Made by a program: the position numbers and the translations under genes. From Candidatus Woesearchaeota archaeon (GTDB lineage: Archaea > Nanobdellota > Nanobdellia > Woesearchaeales > GW2011-AR9), in assembly GCA_016203215.1 (NCBI GenBank), contig JACQNF010000016.1, positions 1 to 13,014 of the forward strand: 13,014 bases of DNA, given 5' to 3'. The notes under the pieces are model-generated. The model saw nothing but the letters and a program-made list of their open reading frames with translations. It searched no databases and had not been told where the DNA came from. Positions 12,128-13,014 of this stretch are shown piece by piece (position 1 is the first letter of the stretch; each line of letters opens with the position of its first letter).

Positions 12128-13014
12128 ATGGTCAAAAAAGCATCCACGCCGAAGAAAATCAAAGCCGTTTCCCCTTCTTCTGAAATCCCGCTTCCCCCGA
12201 TGGCAGCTATGCCCAAACTTTCTCCAGAAGTGGAGAAAAAACTGAAGGCGCTGAAAGAACAGCTGGATACATTTAAAACAAAAGTTCTCGAGAAATTTGG
12301 TGATTATATTGTGGGCATCGCTCTTCTCCCTCCAGAGAAAGCCGTACCCAAGGAAGGCGAACAACCTCCGAAAGAGCCAGAGAAACCAGAAGACGAAGAG
12401 AAAAAGATCTCGCTTTTGGTGGTGGTTGATGATACTACCTCGCAGAAGATGTCGAAGGATGAACTCCATCAAAAGTTCTCTGCGATCATTTCTCAGATCG
12501 CTACCGATACGGACAAGAACATTGTGCCACAGAGCATTCTGTTGACTGACCTATGGCAGAATTGTTATGATGCAAAATACGATTTCAATCGCTTAATCTC
12601 GCTTTCCGCGCCGATCCATGACACGGGAATGCTCGCAGCGATCAAGATTGCGGAAATCCATAAGAGCATGGTCATCAAGAAATTTGAGAAGTATATTTTG
12701 AGCTACGTTCTTGCTGGATCCCTCACCCAGGGACGGGCGACAGCATCATCTGACATCGATGTCTGGATCGTGATTGATGATACGGATGTCAAGAAGATGA
12801 GCCGTGCAGAGCTGAAAGATAAACTTCGGGCAATTATCATCGGGATGGGCGTGGAAGCAGGAGAGATGACGGGTATTAAGAATAAATTGAACATCCAAGT
12901 CTATATCCTCACGGACTTTTGGGACTCATTGAAAGAGGCTAACCCGATCATCTTCACCTTGCTCCGTGACGGGGTTCCCTTTTATGACCGAGGTATTTTC
13001 ATGCCCTGGAAACA
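12128..13014 (+). CDS. Nucleotidyltransferase-fold protein with duplicated domain (partial)
   Basis: The first 295 residues are in view and the frame is open at the window edge. Residues about 187-295 form a polymerase-beta-type nucleotidyltransferase domain: AGSLTQG (G197, S198) followed by SDIDVW (D209, D211), then IVIDDTDVKKM, VYILTDFW and LLRDGVPFYDRG. This fold transfers nucleotides to proteins, RNA or antibiotics. Residues about 55-150 repeat the same pattern without the active site: KFGDYIVGIALLPP matches KFEKYILSYVLAGS, VVVDDTTSQKMSKDEL matches IVIDDTDVKKMSRAEL, and ILLTDLW matches YILTDFW. The positions of D209 and D211 are K93 and S95, and a Pro/Glu/Lys-rich insert (about 69-92) replaces the glycine loop. 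The N-terminal 30 residues are basic and probably disordered. The substrate is unknown. Confidence 0.82.
   Translation, partial: MVKKASTPKKIKAVSPSSEIPLPPMAAMPKLSPEVEKKLKALKEQLDTFKTKVLEKFGDYIVGIALLPPEKAVPKEGEQPPKEPEKPEDEEKKISLLVVVDDTTSQKMSKDELHQKFSAIISQIATDTDKNIVPQSILLTDLWQNCYDAKYDFNRLISLSAPIHDTGMLAAIKIAEIHKSMVIKKFEKYILSYVLAGSLTQGRATASSDIDVWIVIDDTDVKKMSRAELKDKLRAIIIGMGVEAGEMTGIKNKLNIQVYILTDFWDSLKEANPIIFTLLRDGVPFYDRGIFMPWK

Noticed and set aside
1..13014. CRISPR array or cas genes
   Set aside because: No regularly spaced direct repeats and no Cas-like protein; the only repeats are the dispersed foldback elements.
1..13014. tRNA or rRNA genes
   Set aside because: I saw no cloverleaf with a T-loop GTTCRANNC block, nor any rRNA segment, in the intergenic regions.

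Overview
The window looks archaeal. Reasons: several start codons have a TATA-like box centred about 26-28 bases upstream, so the transcripts are probably leaderless; other starts use GGAGGT/GAGGTG-type Shine-Dalgarno sites; two genes encode proteins with class III (prepilin-type) N-termini beside a FlaK/EppA-like GxGD prepilin peptidase; and there is a very short histone-fold protein. The style of the pilin-like, coiled-coil and nucleotidyltransferase proteins resembles DPANN archaea of the Woesearchaeota/Pacearchaeota type. That placement is inference, not proof. The genetic code appears standard.

Layout. Bases 1-76 hold the end of a dispersed foldback element, followed by a small secreted or anchored protein (124-435). 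A convergent TatD-family hydrolase follows (442-1251, minus). A pilin-like gene (1337-1897, minus) and a putative lipoprotein with a C-terminal DUF1566/Lcl domain (1950-3272, plus) diverge from one shared TATA hexamer. Next come a two-gene minus-strand unit (second pilin-like gene plus a small two-helix membrane protein, 4094-3333), a complete 188-bp foldback element (4180-4367) and the prepilin peptidase (4387-5241, minus). Two overlapping plus-strand coiled-coil genes (5355-6646) run into a 59-residue histone-fold gene (6627-6806, minus) that lies behind a DedA/VTT-like membrane protein (6830-7375, minus). An MgtC-DUF4010 membrane protein (7557-8801), a small unknown protein (8947-9210) and a pair of tandem paralogues of unknown function (9306-10423) are on the plus strand. 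A CYTH-domain phosphohydrolase-like gene and a lysine-rich unknown gene (10432-11749) form a minus-strand unit. The 378-base gap 11750-12127 contains the promoter of that unit, a second complete foldback element (11795-11982), a short remnant of the same family (about 11992-12010) and the promoter of the last gene. The last gene (12128 to the window edge) is a nucleotidyltransferase with an internal duplication.

How the genes relate. The prepilin peptidase and the two pilin-like proteins form a plausible pilus or surface-filament set, although no assembly ATPase or platform protein is in view. The other genes are mostly single-gene units or pairs without an obvious common pathway. The strongest novelty is the foldback element family. 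Two full copies in opposite orientation each measure exactly 188 bp between flanking direct repeats (8 and 10 bp), there is one copy cut by the window edge, and two remnants are present. The second notable point is a pseudo-enzyme duplication in the nucleotidyltransferase.
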